Assembly: GCF_004363695.1 (NCBI RefSeq)
Contig: NZ_SNZC01000006.1
Location: forward strand, 1 to 64,000
Reading direction: 5' to 3'
Origin: Flavobacterium cheniae
GTDB taxonomy: Bacteria; Bacteroidota; Bacteroidia; Flavobacteriales; Flavobacteriaceae
Length of the DNA stretch: 64,000 nt
A model generated the notes under the pieces. That model was not told where the DNA came from and did no database searches. It was given only the letters and a program-made list of their open reading frames with translations. The number at the start of each line of letters is the position of its first letter. Positions within the stretch are counted from its first letter, which is position 1. Of this stretch, positions 25,036 to 34,056 are shown piece by piece. Both the position numbers and the translations under genes were made by a program.

Positions 25036-25050
25036 GTTAGGCTTAAGTTT
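25036..25050 (+). repeat. Left boundary repeat of cassette module B
   Basis: GTTAGGCTTAAGTTT. The first seven bases fit the integron core consensus GTTRRRY. Its inverted copy (13/15) is at 26850-26864, three bases after the last stop of the module. Bases 24929-25035 upstream hold a possible -7 box TATATTTG (24954-24961) and no gene. Confidence 0.5.
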
Positions 25051-25082
25051 ACTGAGCGTTAGTATCCAAGAAAAATAAGTTG

Positions 25083-25090
25083 TAGTTTTG
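25083..25090 (+). promoter_or_regulatory. Promoter -7 box for the ImmA-DUF4411 pair
   Basis: TAGTTTTG, inside the module. The start would be near 25097, 18 bases before the TTG at 25115. No clear -33 TTG. Confidence 0.45.
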
Positions 25091-25114
25091 CAATAATAAA
25101 TCTATAGTGAATTC

Positions 25115-26272
25115 TTGAAAGTAGAACAAAACATAAAAAGACTTAAATATCTTCTATCATTGTTTAATATGACGATAGATGAGCTTCTTGTGTTAATAAG
25201 TTATGGTTTAAAAAATCCAATTTCAAAAGAAGAAATACTTTCAGAGAATATAAAAGTAAGCCATTTAAAACGTATTGATAAGGTTTTTAATAAAGGACTT
25301 CACTTCTATTTAGACCCAAAATCACCAGAAATTTCAAAAGACGCAAGTATTTTCTTTAGAAAATCAAAATTTGATGCAGAATTAAATATTGGCGCAAAAA
25401 AAATTGTAAATCAGTTTGAAGAATTTAAAATTTCTCTTTCAGCTATTTCTAAATTAGCTGAAATAAATACTGATAGAACATTACCTATTTTTAAAACCAC
25501 TGATAATCCTCATATAGTTGCTTTTGAAATTCGAGAAATTTTATATCCTGAATTCCAAGAGAAACAAAGAGACTTTCTAAAATCAATGATTTCTAAATTT
25601 GCTGAAAAAAATATTTTAGTTTTTGAATTTATAGAAACTTGGAATAAGAAAGAAAAGGCAAACATTGATGGTTTTTATCTAAATCCAAACGTAATTGTTC
25701 TTAAGAGACAACAAAACTCTTTTAGACGAGAAATATTTACTTTAGCTCACGAGTTAGGTCATTATCTTTTAAATATTGAGGAAGTTGATAATTTGGAATT
25801 AGCTGATTTAGCAAATCATAATTTGTCAAAAATAGAAAAATGGTGTAATGATTTTGCTTTCTTTTTTATTGCAGGAGAATATGGAAATGTAATTCAAAAT
25901 TTTGATAAGGCAAATAGTTCAAATGATTATTATTTTGATATCATTGAAAATATTTCAAAAAACACTCATTTAAGTCAAATTGCGATTTTTACAAGACTTT
26001 TACTAAATAATCAAATTTCACCTAAAGATTATAATATTGTAAAAGCAGATTTTGACGAACAATTTAGGTTAAAGCAAGAAGAATTTGAGAAACAAAAAGA
26101 ATTAGATAAACAAAATGGCATACAAAGAGGTGGTGCCGTTCCTAAACCTATAAATTCACCTTTATTAATTTCCACTATTCAGACAGCGTTTTATGAAGGG
26201 ATAATTAATGAATTTGATGTATGTAAAACATTAAATATAACTGCTGACAAATTAGACAAATATATTCAATGA
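25115..26272 (+). CDS. ImmA/IrrE-family metallopeptidase, likely antitoxin partner
   Basis: A 385-residue protein with an N-terminal helical region (about 1-90) that may be a divergent helix-turn-helix, and a zinc peptidase domain with HELGH at 212-216 inside REIFTLAHELGHYLL, followed by a downstream EKWCNDFAFFFIAGE helix that supplies a further ligand in the family. A Lys/Glu/Gln-rich coiled segment lies near 310-330. Such proteins cleave repressors or act as the antitoxin-side regulator beside PIN-like toxins. The start is a TTG at 25115, because the frame stops at 25097 and has no ATG before the first helix. The stop overlaps the next gene by 4 bases (ATGA), typical of a toxin-antitoxin pair. 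Confidence 0.85.
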   Translation: MKVEQNIKRLKYLLSLFNMTIDELLVLISYGLKNPISKEEILSENIKVSHLKRIDKVFNKGLHFYLDPKSPEISKDASIFFRKSKFDAELNIGAKKIVNQFEEFKISLSAISKLAEINTDRTLPIFKTTDNPHIVAFEIREILYPEFQEKQRDFLKSMISKFAEKNILVFEFIETWNKKEKANIDGFYLNPNVIVLKRQQNSFRREIFTLAHELGHYLLNIEEVDNLELADLANHNLSKIEKWCNDFAFFFIAGEYGNVIQNFDKANSSNDYYFDIIENISKNTHLSQIAIFTRLLLNNQISPKDYNIVKADFDEQFRLKQEEFEKQKELDKQNGIQRGGAVPKPINSPLLISTIQTAFYEGIINEFDVCKTLNITADKLDKYIQ

Positions 26273-26847
26273 AAGTAATAATTGACACTAACTCACTATT
26301 ATCGTTGGTTCGTTATTACTTACCATTTGATAAAAATAAAATCTTATATAACTTCATCAAAGAAAAAATTCAAACTGGAGAAATTATATTAATAGATAAA
26401 GTATATATGCAATGTTCATATATTTCTAAAGGCATTATAATATCAGAATTAGATTTTTTAAATGACAAAGATTATAAGAAATCAGCAAAAATCCCATATA
26501 ATACAGAATTAACAATTCCTCCTAATACGAAAAAATTTTTTCATCTATTGAATTCGGTTTTTGTAAATTCAGTTATCATGAAAGCAAAAAAAATAACGGA
26601 AGTAGAATTTGAAACTTTAAAAAATTCACATCTTAACGATGCTGATATGAAACTTGTTTTACTCTCTTTAAATTTAATTGCCCAAGGTGAAAATGTCTTT
26701 TTGGTAACTGAAGAAACCTCTGAAAGTAACGACAACAAACTCTTTGTCAAAATCCCTGCAATGTGTCGTGAATTGAGTATTAATTGCATTAATTTGCCTG
26801 CGTTAATAAAACTGTATCAAGACGACTTTGATTTACATTTTAAGTAA
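26269..26847 (+). CDS. DUF4411 PIN-like protein, likely toxin
   Basis: A 192-residue protein that begins MKVIIDTNSLLSLVRYY, the PIN-type first strand with Asp6, and continues with acidic positions in SHLNDADMKLVLLSL (about 124-138) and LVTEETSESNDN (about 145-156), where PIN nucleases place their metal ligands. This layout is that of DUF4411, a family often found downstream of COG2856 (ImmA/IrrE) proteins and predicted to be an RNase toxin. It overlaps that partner by four bases and is the last gene before the attC-like palindrome. Toxic activity is inferred from family and context and is not proven by the sequence. Confidence 0.8.
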   Translation: MKVIIDTNSLLSLVRYYLPFDKNKILYNFIKEKIQTGEIILIDKVYMQCSYISKGIIISELDFLNDKDYKKSAKIPYNTELTIPPNTKKFFHLLNSVFVNSVIMKAKKITEVEFETLKNSHLNDADMKLVLLSLNLIAQGENVFLVTEETSESNDNKLFVKIPAMCRELSINCINLPALIKLYQDDFDLHFK

Positions 26848-26849
26848 TA

Positions 26850-26953
26850 AAACCTAAGCATAACAAGCGTTTGGCAAGATTGCGAATTTTGTGGTAAATT
26901 CACGTTTATTTTCCACAAGAAATTTTATCTTTAATAGAAAATAAGCTGTTACG
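26850..26953 (+). repeat. attC-like palindrome of cassette module B
   Basis: Begins AAACCTAAGCATAAC (26850-26864, inverted copy of 25036-25050), then AACAAGCGTTTGGCAAG. It folds on itself through AATTTTGTGG and CCACAAGAAATTT in the middle, and it ends near GCTGTTACG (26946-26953), a weak inverse of CATAACAAGC. The TAACAAGCG edge resembles the start of Vibrio VCR-type attC sites. The 3' half is diverged. Bases 26954-27108 contain nothing recognisable. Confidence 0.5.
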
Positions 26954-27108
26954 AAGTCTTTTACATTGTAATAATTCAAAATTACTCGTATTAATTAATG
27001 ACAAGCTAAATTGAACAACATATTTTATTTCAAAGGTTTTTTTATTTTAAAAAAAAATATATTATCATTGTATTCGACTTAACCATTATTAAACCAAGCT
27101 CCATAAAT

Positions 27109-27651
27109 ATGAAAAAAATCCTTTTATTATTAGTATTGACTACGTTCACTATGAATGCCCAAGAAAAATTCGATTTCCCATTGAATGAAAACGGGCAGAT
27201 TATCTTCTCTGAAGTTGTATCTGCAGAAGGAAAAACCAAAGATGACTTGTTTAACAACTCCAAAATGTTCTTTGTAAATATCTATAAAGAAACACAGGAT
27301 AAGATTAAGCAGGATAAGGAAGCTTCGTCGGTTACTGACACCCAGTATTCTTTCATGACGATTAAGGCAAACGGAAGCGAGACAAAAGTAAAATTATTTT
27401 ATACTATTACTATTATGTCAAAAGACGGCAAATACAAATACGAAATAAAAAATATCTTTGTTAAGTCGAGTGCTGAAACAACTGTAGAAAAAATGTTTGA
27501 TAAATTGGCTTCCGAAAAAGCAGTGGAAAATCCAAAATTAATGGAAACTCTTAAAGCCTATTATACCGGAATCAATTCTACAATTGAAACCATCAAAAGC
27601 GACATTAAAAAGGAAATGGCTAAATCTAGCGCAGCAAAAAGCGACTGGTAA
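27109..27651 (+). CDS. Secreted DUF4468 protein
   Basis: A 180-residue protein with a signal peptide (MKKILLLLVLTTFTMNAQ, cut likely after NA) and a mature region of the DUF4468 type found mainly in Bacteroidota. The pattern is FDFPLNENGQIIFSEVV, the polar helix KTKDDLFNNSKMFFVNIYKE, then strands ending KLFYTITIMSKDGKYKYEIKNIFV. The domain has a fold likened to TATA-binding protein. Its role is unknown, and the product should be periplasmic. The C-terminal part (about 130-180) is a Lys/Ser-rich helix. It stands alone with a bidirectional terminator downstream. Confidence 0.85.
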   Translation: MKKILLLLVLTTFTMNAQEKFDFPLNENGQIIFSEVVSAEGKTKDDLFNNSKMFFVNIYKETQDKIKQDKEASSVTDTQYSFMTIKANGSETKVKLFYTITIMSKDGKYKYEIKNIFVKSSAETTVEKMFDKLASEKAVENPKLMETLKAYYTGINSTIETIKSDIKKEMAKSSAAKSDW

Positions 27652-27669
27652 TTGATTACATGATACACT

Positions 27670-27706
27670 AAAAAAACGCTGTCAAAAAAATTGACAGCGT
27701 TTTTTA
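27670..27706. terminator. Bidirectional terminator
   Basis: AAAAAACGCTGTCAA-AAAAA-TTGACAGCGTTTTTT, 15 paired bases. It serves the DUF4468 gene and the leftward menD ending at 27724. Confidence 0.88.
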
Positions 27707-27723
27707 TTTTACTTAAATAAGTT

Positions 27724-29376
27724 TTACTTCAACCTTCTAAAAAACTCCAACAAAATTCCATTATTCTCTTTTTCTGGAGTGAAAATTTCTAGAATACTTG
27801 GTTTTTCGTTTTGGTTTAGGAATGCAGCATATTCTTGTTGTAATGTTGTTTCATCACTCGCTTCAAAATAATCAAAGCCGTACATTTTAGCTAAATGTGA
27901 GGCATTTAATTGGTGCGAAGTTTCAAAATAGGTGTTAAACGTTTCGGTTTCTTGATGTCCTGGTAGGATTCTAAAAATACCGCCACCGCTATTATTCAAC
28001 AAAATAATCTTGAAGTTTTTTGGGATGTAATTGTTCCACAAGGCGTTACTGTCGTATAAAAAACTGATATCGCCAGTAATCAACATAGTAGGCAAATCAG
28101 ACGCTAAAGCAGCTCCAATTGCCGTAGAAGTACTACCATCGATACCACTTGTACCACGATTACAAAAAACTTGCACGGTATTATCTAAATCAAACAACTG
28201 TAAATAACGTATCGCCGAACTATTGCTTACTTGCAATTGACTATTTTTTGGAACATTCTGACAAATAAAATCAAACACTTTAAAGTCTGAAAATGGTATT
28301 TTTGCAGTGTATTCTTGGTGTTTCGCTACTCTATCTTTCCAAATTGTTGCAATACTTGATTGATATAAACTTTCAATCGTTTTTTCAGTCAATAACTGAC
28401 TTAAAAATGTATTGATTTTAGTTTCAAAATGATTAGTAAGTGCTCCAAAAGTATCGTAGGCTCTTAAATCGTCCACATGCCAATGATGAGCTGGTTTGTA
28501 TTTTCGTAAAAACGCTTTAATACGTTTCGAAACGACCATTCCTCCAAAAGTTAAAAGAATTTCAGGCTGAAATGCTTTGAAATCTTCATCCGTGAAAGGT
28601 GTAATCAAAGTATCAATCTGATCTATAAATGTTGGGTGATGTAAGTTCGATGTTTTTTCGGTTAATACTACAACACTTGGGTCATTCGCTAAAACATCTA
28701 AATAGGTTTGCTCTACCGAATTTGGAAACAACTCTCCTACTAAAACCAATTTCTTAGTTGCTTTGTTCCAAGTTTCAATAGTTGAATTTACTAAAGAGAA
28801 AGTTTTGCTTTCAGTATTAAAATCGACAATTTCAGGTTGCACTTGTAATTCGAAAACCGTTTCATATAAAGGTTCTTCAAAAGGTGCATTAATATGAACT
28901 GGCCCTTTTTGGTTAACCGCAACATGTAACGCCATTTGAATGTTATTGTCGTTTTCTGTCGATACATTTTCTTGCAAATTAGCATTGTACAAACTGTGAT
29001 TCGCAAATACATTTTCCTGACGAATGGTTTGTCCGTCGCCAATATCAATCTTATTTTGTGGTCTATCGGCTGAGATAACAACCAATGGAATTTGGCTATA
29101 AAAAGCCTCCGCTATCGCAGGGTAATAATTCAACAAGGCTGAACCTGATGTACATACAACGACAACTGGTTCTTGCAATTGTTTTGCAATTCCCAAAGCA
29201 AAAAAAGCAGCACAACGTTCGTCAGCAATACTGTAACATTTGAAAAAGGGATTATTGGTAAATCCTATAGTCAAAGGAGCATTGCGCGAACCTGGAGAAA
29301 TTACGATATGTTGGACTCCTTTTTGTTGGCAAATTTCGATAATGCTTTGCGCTAAAGGAATTTTTGGATACATCAT
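27724..29376 (-). CDS. menD: SEPHCHC synthase (menaquinone biosynthesis)
   Basis: Thiamine-diphosphate enzyme that joins 2-oxoglutarate to isochorismate to give 2-succinyl-5-enolpyruvyl-6-hydroxy-3-cyclohexene-1-carboxylate, an early menaquinone step. It has 550 residues, the usual length. Landmarks are HIVISPGSRNAPL near the start, the DERCAAFFALGIAKQ region with the catalytic Glu, VVVCTSGSALLNYYPAIAEA, ISADRPQNKIDIGDGQTIRQ in pieces, NRGTSGIDGSTSTAIGAA and the TPP-binding GDISFLYDSNALW. Two adjacent ATG codons begin the frame (29376 and 29373) and either may be used. No other men gene is in the window. Confidence 0.95.
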   Translation of the reverse strand: MMYPKIPLAQSIIEICQQKGVQHIVISPGSRNAPLTIGFTNNPFFKCYSIADERCAAFFALGIAKQLQEPVVVVCTSGSALLNYYPAIAEAFYSQIPLVVISADRPQNKIDIGDGQTIRQENVFANHSLYNANLQENVSTENDNNIQMALHVAVNQKGPVHINAPFEEPLYETVFELQVQPEIVDFNTESKTFSLVNSTIETWNKATKKLVLVGELFPNSVEQTYLDVLANDPSVVVLTEKTSNLHHPTFIDQIDTLITPFTDEDFKAFQPEILLTFGGMVVSKRIKAFLRKYKPAHHWHVDDLRAYDTFGALTNHFETKINTFLSQLLTEKTIESLYQSSIATIWKDRVAKHQEYTAKIPFSDFKVFDFICQNVPKNSQLQVSNSSAIRYLQLFDLDNTVQVFCNRGTSGIDGSTSTAIGAALASDLPTMLITGDISFLYDSNALWNNYIPKNFKIILLNNSGGGIFRILPGHQETETFNTYFETSHQLNASHLAKMYGFDYFEASDETTLQQEYAAFLNQNEKPSILEIFTPEKENNGILLEFFRRLK

Positions 29377-29454
29377 TTTTAAAAAATAACTGGACTACAA
29401 AGTTACGAAGTTGAAAAGGTTTTTAGTACTTTTACTACGTAATTTCTTTACAAA

Positions 29455-29949
29455 ATGGATATAAAAATTAGAGACTACCAAATAGCAGATTGTCCTGCAA
29501 TTTTAGACATCATCAACGATGCAATTTTGCATTCGACCGCTTTATACGATTACAACGTGCGAACATTAGCAACTCAAGAAGCTATTTTTGAAGACAAACT
29601 TCAGAAAGGTTTTCCTGTTATCGTTGCCGAAATGAATAATCAAGTCATAGGCTTCGGTTATTACAGTGAATTTCGTTTCAGAGAAGCGTATAAATTCACG
29701 GTAGAACATTCGGTTTATGCGAATAAGAATTCTATTGGAAAAGGCATTGGGAAATTATTGCTTACTGAATTAATCGAAAGAGCCAAACAACAAAACCTGC
29801 ATACTATGATTGGTGTAATCGATTCAGAAAACACTAACAGCATCGATTTTCATAAGAAATTTGGTTTCGAAGAAGTTGGCTTTATAAAAGAATCAGGTTA
29901 TAAATTTGACCGATGGTTGCATTCTGTTTTTGTTCAGAAAATGTTATGA
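29455..29949 (+). CDS. GNAT N-acetyltransferase, phosphinothricin-type
   Basis: A 164-residue acetyl-CoA-dependent transferase. It starts MDIKIRDYQIADCPAILDIIND, has ETTPxT-like strand content replaced here by HSTALYDYNVRTLATQEAIF, the acetyl-CoA loop SIGKGIGKLLLTELI near residue 97, and a C-terminal GFEEVGFIKESGYKFDRWLHS. These features match the Pat/Bar group that acetylates phosphinothricin or methionine sulfone-like compounds, though chromosomal members usually have other substrates. It is divergent from menD and single. The actual substrate is unknown. Confidence 0.88.
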   Translation: MDIKIRDYQIADCPAILDIINDAILHSTALYDYNVRTLATQEAIFEDKLQKGFPVIVAEMNNQVIGFGYYSEFRFREAYKFTVEHSVYANKNSIGKGIGKLLLTELIERAKQQNLHTMIGVIDSENTNSIDFHKKFGFEEVGFIKESGYKFDRWLHSVFVQKML

Positions 29950-29953
29950 TTTT

Positions 29954-30103
29954 AAACACATAGACACATAGAAAATATTTTAAAAAAGGTTTATTTAAGC
30001 ATTTCATTTACACATAGCTTTGTCTATGTAATCTATGCAAAGTGAAACGTCCGAAGCTTCGGACTAAAAAACAAACAATAAATACCTAAGTGACTATGTG
30101 TTT
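29954..30103. repeat. MITE-like palindromic element, 150 bp
   Basis: Terminal inverted repeats of 18 bases (29954-29971 and 30086-30103, 16/18 matching), AAACACATAGACACATAG against CTAAGTGACTATGTGTTT. Inside are an imperfect hairpin CACATAGCTTTG/CAAAGTG and a perfect 16-base palindrome GTCCGAAGCTTCGGAC (30049-30064). No coding frame. From memory such elements recur in Flavobacterium genomes. Confidence 0.65.
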
Positions 30104-30110
30104 CAAAAAA

Positions 30111-30704
30111 CTATTTCCCTTCAATCCAATTGGTAATTTCTGCATCAGTAGGAAGTACTCTAGGAGAAACTACTTTTGCTAATTCACCGTTTTCATTGAT
30201 TAGGTATTTTTGGAAGTTCCATTGTACTTCGCTGTCTTCTAATCCGTTTTTGGCTTTTTGAGTTAAGAATTGGTACACTGGATGCATATCGCCACCTTTA
30301 ACAGAAATTTTAGCCATCATTGGAAACGAAACCCCATAGTTTTTTTGACAAAAAGTAGCAATTTCTGAATTACTTCCAGGCTCTTGTGCTCCAAAGTTAT
30401 TCGCAGGAAAACCTACGATTACGAAATTTTTGTCTTTATACTTTTCGTAAATCGCTTGTAATTGTTCATATTGCGGTGTTAAACCACATTCTGAAGCGGT
30501 ATTGACTACTAAGATTTTCTTCCCTTTTAAGGTTGAAAAATCAAAAGTATCGCCACTCAAATCTTCTACTTTAAACTGATAAATCGTTTCTTTTGCCATA
30601 GGTGTTGTAGTTGCTGCTGCAGTAGCTGTTTGCTTTTTTTGTGCCTGATTTTGACAACTATAAAACAAAGCTACTACTGAAAACAAGGTTACTAATTTCT
30701 TCAT
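30111..30704 (-). CDS. Glutathione-peroxidase-family lipoprotein
   Basis: Thiol peroxidase of the GPx fold that reduces hydroperoxides. In bacteria this usually means using thioredoxin. The 197-residue precursor has a lipoprotein signal with lipobox LFYSC (Cys17), a short Ala/Thr-rich linker, and the GPx domain from about residue 40. The catalytic tetrad is visible: Cys73 in NTASECGLTPQY, Gln107 in FGAQEPG, Trp162 in VQWNFQKYL, with Asn163 beside it. Cys replaces selenocysteine. A second Cys at 119 (FCQKNYG) could be the resolving residue. Lipid anchoring puts it in the envelope, like the superoxide dismutase at 39632-40405. A -7 box, TAAATTTG, is at 30719-30726 on the minus strand. Confidence 0.93.
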   Translation of the reverse strand: MKKLVTLFSVVALFYSCQNQAQKKQTATAAATTTPMAKETIYQFKVEDLSGDTFDFSTLKGKKILVVNTASECGLTPQYEQLQAIYEKYKDKNFVIVGFPANNFGAQEPGSNSEIATFCQKNYGVSFPMMAKISVKGGDMHPVYQFLTQKAKNGLEDSEVQWNFQKYLINENGELAKVVSPRVLPTDAEITNWIEGK

Positions 30705-30769
30705 CTCTTTTTTTATTTCAAATTTAGGGTTTTAAAATGCAATTTTTGATAAACATTTCTTAAAAAAAA

Positions 30770-30789
30770 TGGTCGCTAATTAGCGACCA
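30770..30789 (-). terminator. Terminator after ccsBA
   Basis: Perfect palindrome TGGTCGCTAATTAGCGACCA. On the minus strand it is followed by a run of eight T. Confidence 0.75.
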
Positions 30790-30794
30790 AATTC

Positions 30795-33700
30795 TTATTT
30801 TTTATAATACTTCTTGTACGGAAAGTAAGCTATTGCTGCAATTACCAAGACAATTGCTAAAATAATGAAGTAATAGGTTACGTTTTGTTTTTCACCCGAA
30901 GCGTAACTGTGCAAACCGCTTAAGTGGAAATTTACTCCAAAATACGTCATTAAAATCGAAGCAAAAGCTAAAACACTCATTACGTTATAAATCCATCTTC
31001 CTCTTAAAGCAGGAACAAAACGTGCGTGAATTACAAACGCATATACCATAATACTGATTAACGCCCAAGTTTCTTTTGGATCCCAACCCCAATAACGTCC
31101 CCAACTTTCATTTGCCCATTGCCCGCCAAGGAAGTTTCCTATGGTTAACATGACCAAACCTACGGTTAACGCCATTTCGTTGATGTATGTGATTTCGTCT
31201 ATACTTAATTTCATTCTTTCTTTGTTCTTTTCGTTGGTGAAAATCATTAAGAATAATGAGACTAAACCTAAAACCATCGCTAAAGTAAATGGTCCGTAAC
31301 TCGCTACGATTACTGCAACGTGAATCATTAACCAATACGAATTTAAAACAGGTTGTAAGTTTCCAATTGTTGGATCCATCCAATTCCAATGTGCAATCAT
31401 CAAAATCATTGCAGTTACAAAAGCTGTTGAAGCTACTGTTAGTTTCGAATCTTTTCCGAAAGCTAATCCAAAGAACATCGTTGCCCAAGCTACATAAATC
31501 ATACTTTCATACGCATCACTCCAAGGCGCGTGACCTGAAATGTACCATCTTACAATTAATCCTGCTAAATGCAATATGAAAAACAAACCGATTAATCCAT
31601 GAAAAACATTGATAATGGTTCGGATTGCTTTTGAATCTTTGAAAATTTGAACAATACAGAAAGCTAACATTAAAACCCCAGCCAACATATACATATAATA
31701 TAATCGTTTGAAAATATCGTATTTGTTGTATGTGATTTCAGAACTGATTTTACTTTCAGAAAGCATTACAGCTGCACCGTATTTCTTTTGGTATTCGTTT
31801 AATCCTTTTAAAAGACTATTTGGTAATTCGTAATTATTACTTTTCGAAGCTTTTTCTAAAGCATTTAAGTAAAACGGCATTACGTTTTTTATCGAATCTA
31901 AAGCGGTTCCTGTTGGTTGGTTGACTTCTAAAAACGAAACCCATTTATTCGATTTGTCTCCTGGAACTGGGAACACTTTTAAAATTTGTCCACTTAAAGC
32001 TGAATATAAAAGGTTTACTTTCTTATCTGCTTCTATAAAATCTTTTTGAAATTGATTTGGAACTGGTTCTTTATAAGCGGTTTCTAAAAATTTAGCTAAT
32101 TTATAATTTCCAGTTTCATCAAAAAATGAAATAAGTGGCGCATATTTAGCTTCTTTTTCAACACCAATTAATTTACGAATACTATCATTTCCTCTTTTCA
32201 AATAAATGATTGGCAAACCATACCAATATTGAGGAAACTGTGTCATCGATAAAAACGCTTGATCCGAATTCATCCCTTCATACGTATCGCTTTTTGATAC
32301 TTTACGAAGTAATTCTGATGAAAACGTATTGATAGGCTTCATTCGCCCGTTATCTTGAATTACTACTTTTCCAAATTCGCTCGCGTGCTCTTTCGAAATT
32401 TCGTGTTCCTTTAATAATTTTAGAATTTCTTCTTTACTTGGTTGGTGATTGTGCTCTTGAGCAAAAGTTAATGTCGAAAATAAAATCAAAAACACGCTCA
32501 ATAAACTTGCTTTCTTTTTCTTTACTTTTTCTAACTTTTCTTTCAAACTTGCAAAACGAGTATTTTTATTGAATAAGATTGCCATCATTCCGAAGTATAA
32601 TAAGAAATAACCAATATACGTAATCCAAGTTCCCCAGAAATCGTGACTTACCGATAAATTTGTTCCTTTTTCATCTGGATCAAATCCGGCTTGGAAAAAT
32701 CTAAACCCTCTGTAATCTAAGATATTATTCATAAAAACACTGTCTTTAAATGTTTTCTTTTGTTCGGTATCAATAACTTCAATCTTACTTTTGAAAGCTG
32801 AATAACTATTTTCTGTTCCTGGATATTTATCTGCAATAAAATCGTCTAATTTGATTGTAAATGGAGTGTTATAAACTTTACTTCCGAAGAATAACGTAAA
32901 CTCTAAATCACCAATTTTTACACTTTGTGGTACTCCTTGTTTTCCTCTTGCTCCTACTAATGTTAGAACTTCTTCTTTCCCTTGTGTTTTGATTTTAACT
33001 TTCAACGCATCATCGGTTTGTTTGTCTTTAAAATCATTATTCGATTTGAAAGTCAATTCGCCTTTAATCGCTGGTTCTGGAAATACAAACTGAGCACCGC
33101 CAATATTATATAACGAACGTAACATTAAAGGTTGCACAGAATCTTTAACCACTTTACCTTGTAATTTATCAGCCATTCGCATAAAATCACCTTCAAAAGG
33201 TGTTTGAATAGTGTAAGCTTCCGCAATTTTTGTAATATTGATGGCGCCTTCTGTATATTTATTAAAAGCAAAAAGTACGTTGTGTAAATTTTGAACTTCG
33301 CCTTCTTTTAAATAGTGTTCGTGACGTGTTCCTCCACTCGACTCTACCATTTTAATCATCAACTGTCCGCTTTCTGAAGCTACAACAGTTTCCGTTGCGT
33401 TCATAACAAACTCTTGGTGTTCTACTTCGAATGGAATACCACTGAATTCACCACCCATTGAAAAATCATTGCTAGCAAAAGTGTTCAAAAAAGCATCGTC
33501 CTTAATTTCAGGAGCTAAAATCAAATCTTTTTCAAAAGTCTTACGACGCATTTGACCTTCATGATTTCCATCTACTAGAACAGTTAAATAGGGTTTATCG
33601 GAATAAATGATATTAGCAGATTCTCCTTCTCTAATAGGCATCATTCCTTCGTAACTAATATAACGAGTTATAAAAGCTCCAACAATAATTAGTATAAAAG

Positions 33701-33953
33701 AAAGGTGTAATAATAAGGTAGCCCAATTTTCCTTTTTATGTAACTGATAACGTTTGATGTTTCCAATAAAATTGATTACAAAAAACACCATAATTACTTC
33801 AAACCAAACGGCATTGTAAACAATAACTCTTGCTGTGTCAGTATTATAAGCATCTTCAATAAAAGTTCCGGCTGCCATGGCTACAGCAAAAGCAATGAAT
33901 AAAAAAGCCATTAAGCGTGTGGAAGATAACAGGGATAGTATTTTTTTCTCCAT
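30795..33953 (-). CDS. ccsBA: Fused cytochrome c maturation protein CcsB-CcsA (ResB-ResC)
   Basis: System II cytochrome c assembly in one 1052-residue chain that moves haem across the membrane and attaches it to apocytochrome CXXCH motifs. The N-terminal third is ResB/CcsB-like, with membrane helices near 10-30 and 45-65, another near 78-95 and a large extracytoplasmic region to about 465. A membrane segment near 470 and a signal-like helix near 490 precede a second soluble region. The CcsA part has eight or so helices from about 745 to the end and the haem-handling motif WGWDPKETWALI near 950-965, with histidines at the usual flanking places (HGLIGLFFILHLAG, MIHVAVIVASYGP, FHLSGLHSYASG). A -7 box, TACATTTG, lies at 33985-33992 (minus). 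Confidence 0.95.
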   Translation of the reverse strand: MEKKILSLLSSTRLMAFLFIAFAVAMAAGTFIEDAYNTDTARVIVYNAVWFEVIMVFFVINFIGNIKRYQLHKKENWATLLLHLSFILIIVGAFITRYISYEGMMPIREGESANIIYSDKPYLTVLVDGNHEGQMRRKTFEKDLILAPEIKDDAFLNTFASNDFSMGGEFSGIPFEVEHQEFVMNATETVVASESGQLMIKMVESSGGTRHEHYLKEGEVQNLHNVLFAFNKYTEGAINITKIAEAYTIQTPFEGDFMRMADKLQGKVVKDSVQPLMLRSLYNIGGAQFVFPEPAIKGELTFKSNNDFKDKQTDDALKVKIKTQGKEEVLTLVGARGKQGVPQSVKIGDLEFTLFFGSKVYNTPFTIKLDDFIADKYPGTENSYSAFKSKIEVIDTEQKKTFKDSVFMNNILDYRGFRFFQAGFDPDEKGTNLSVSHDFWGTWITYIGYFLLYFGMMAILFNKNTRFASLKEKLEKVKKKKASLLSVFLILFSTLTFAQEHNHQPSKEEILKLLKEHEISKEHASEFGKVVIQDNGRMKPINTFSSELLRKVSKSDTYEGMNSDQAFLSMTQFPQYWYGLPIIYLKRGNDSIRKLIGVEKEAKYAPLISFFDETGNYKLAKFLETAYKEPVPNQFQKDFIEADKKVNLLYSALSGQILKVFPVPGDKSNKWVSFLEVNQPTGTALDSIKNVMPFYLNALEKASKSNNYELPNSLLKGLNEYQKKYGAAVMLSESKISSEITYNKYDIFKRLYYMYMLAGVLMLAFCIVQIFKDSKAIRTIINVFHGLIGLFFILHLAGLIVRWYISGHAPWSDAYESMIYVAWATMFFGLAFGKDSKLTVASTAFVTAMILMIAHWNWMDPTIGNLQPVLNSYWLMIHVAVIVASYGPFTLAMVLGLVSLFLMIFTNEKNKERMKLSIDEITYINEMALTVGLVMLTIGNFLGGQWANESWGRYWGWDPKETWALISIMVYAFVIHARFVPALRGRWIYNVMSVLAFASILMTYFGVNFHLSGLHSYASGEKQNVTYYFIILAIVLVIAAIAYFPYKKYYKK

Positions 33954-33984
33954 GAGTTGGGAATACGTTTTTTATAAATTGGCA

Positions 33985-33992
33985 CAAATGTA
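33985..33992 (-). promoter_or_regulatory. ccsBA promoter -7 box
   Basis: TACATTTG on the minus strand, 32 bases upstream of the ATG. Confidence 0.5.
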
Positions 33993-34056
33993 CTCAAAAA
34001 CAAAAACTTTTCCGCGAAGTTTAACAAAGGTTTGAGGATTTTCTATTCGAATGATT

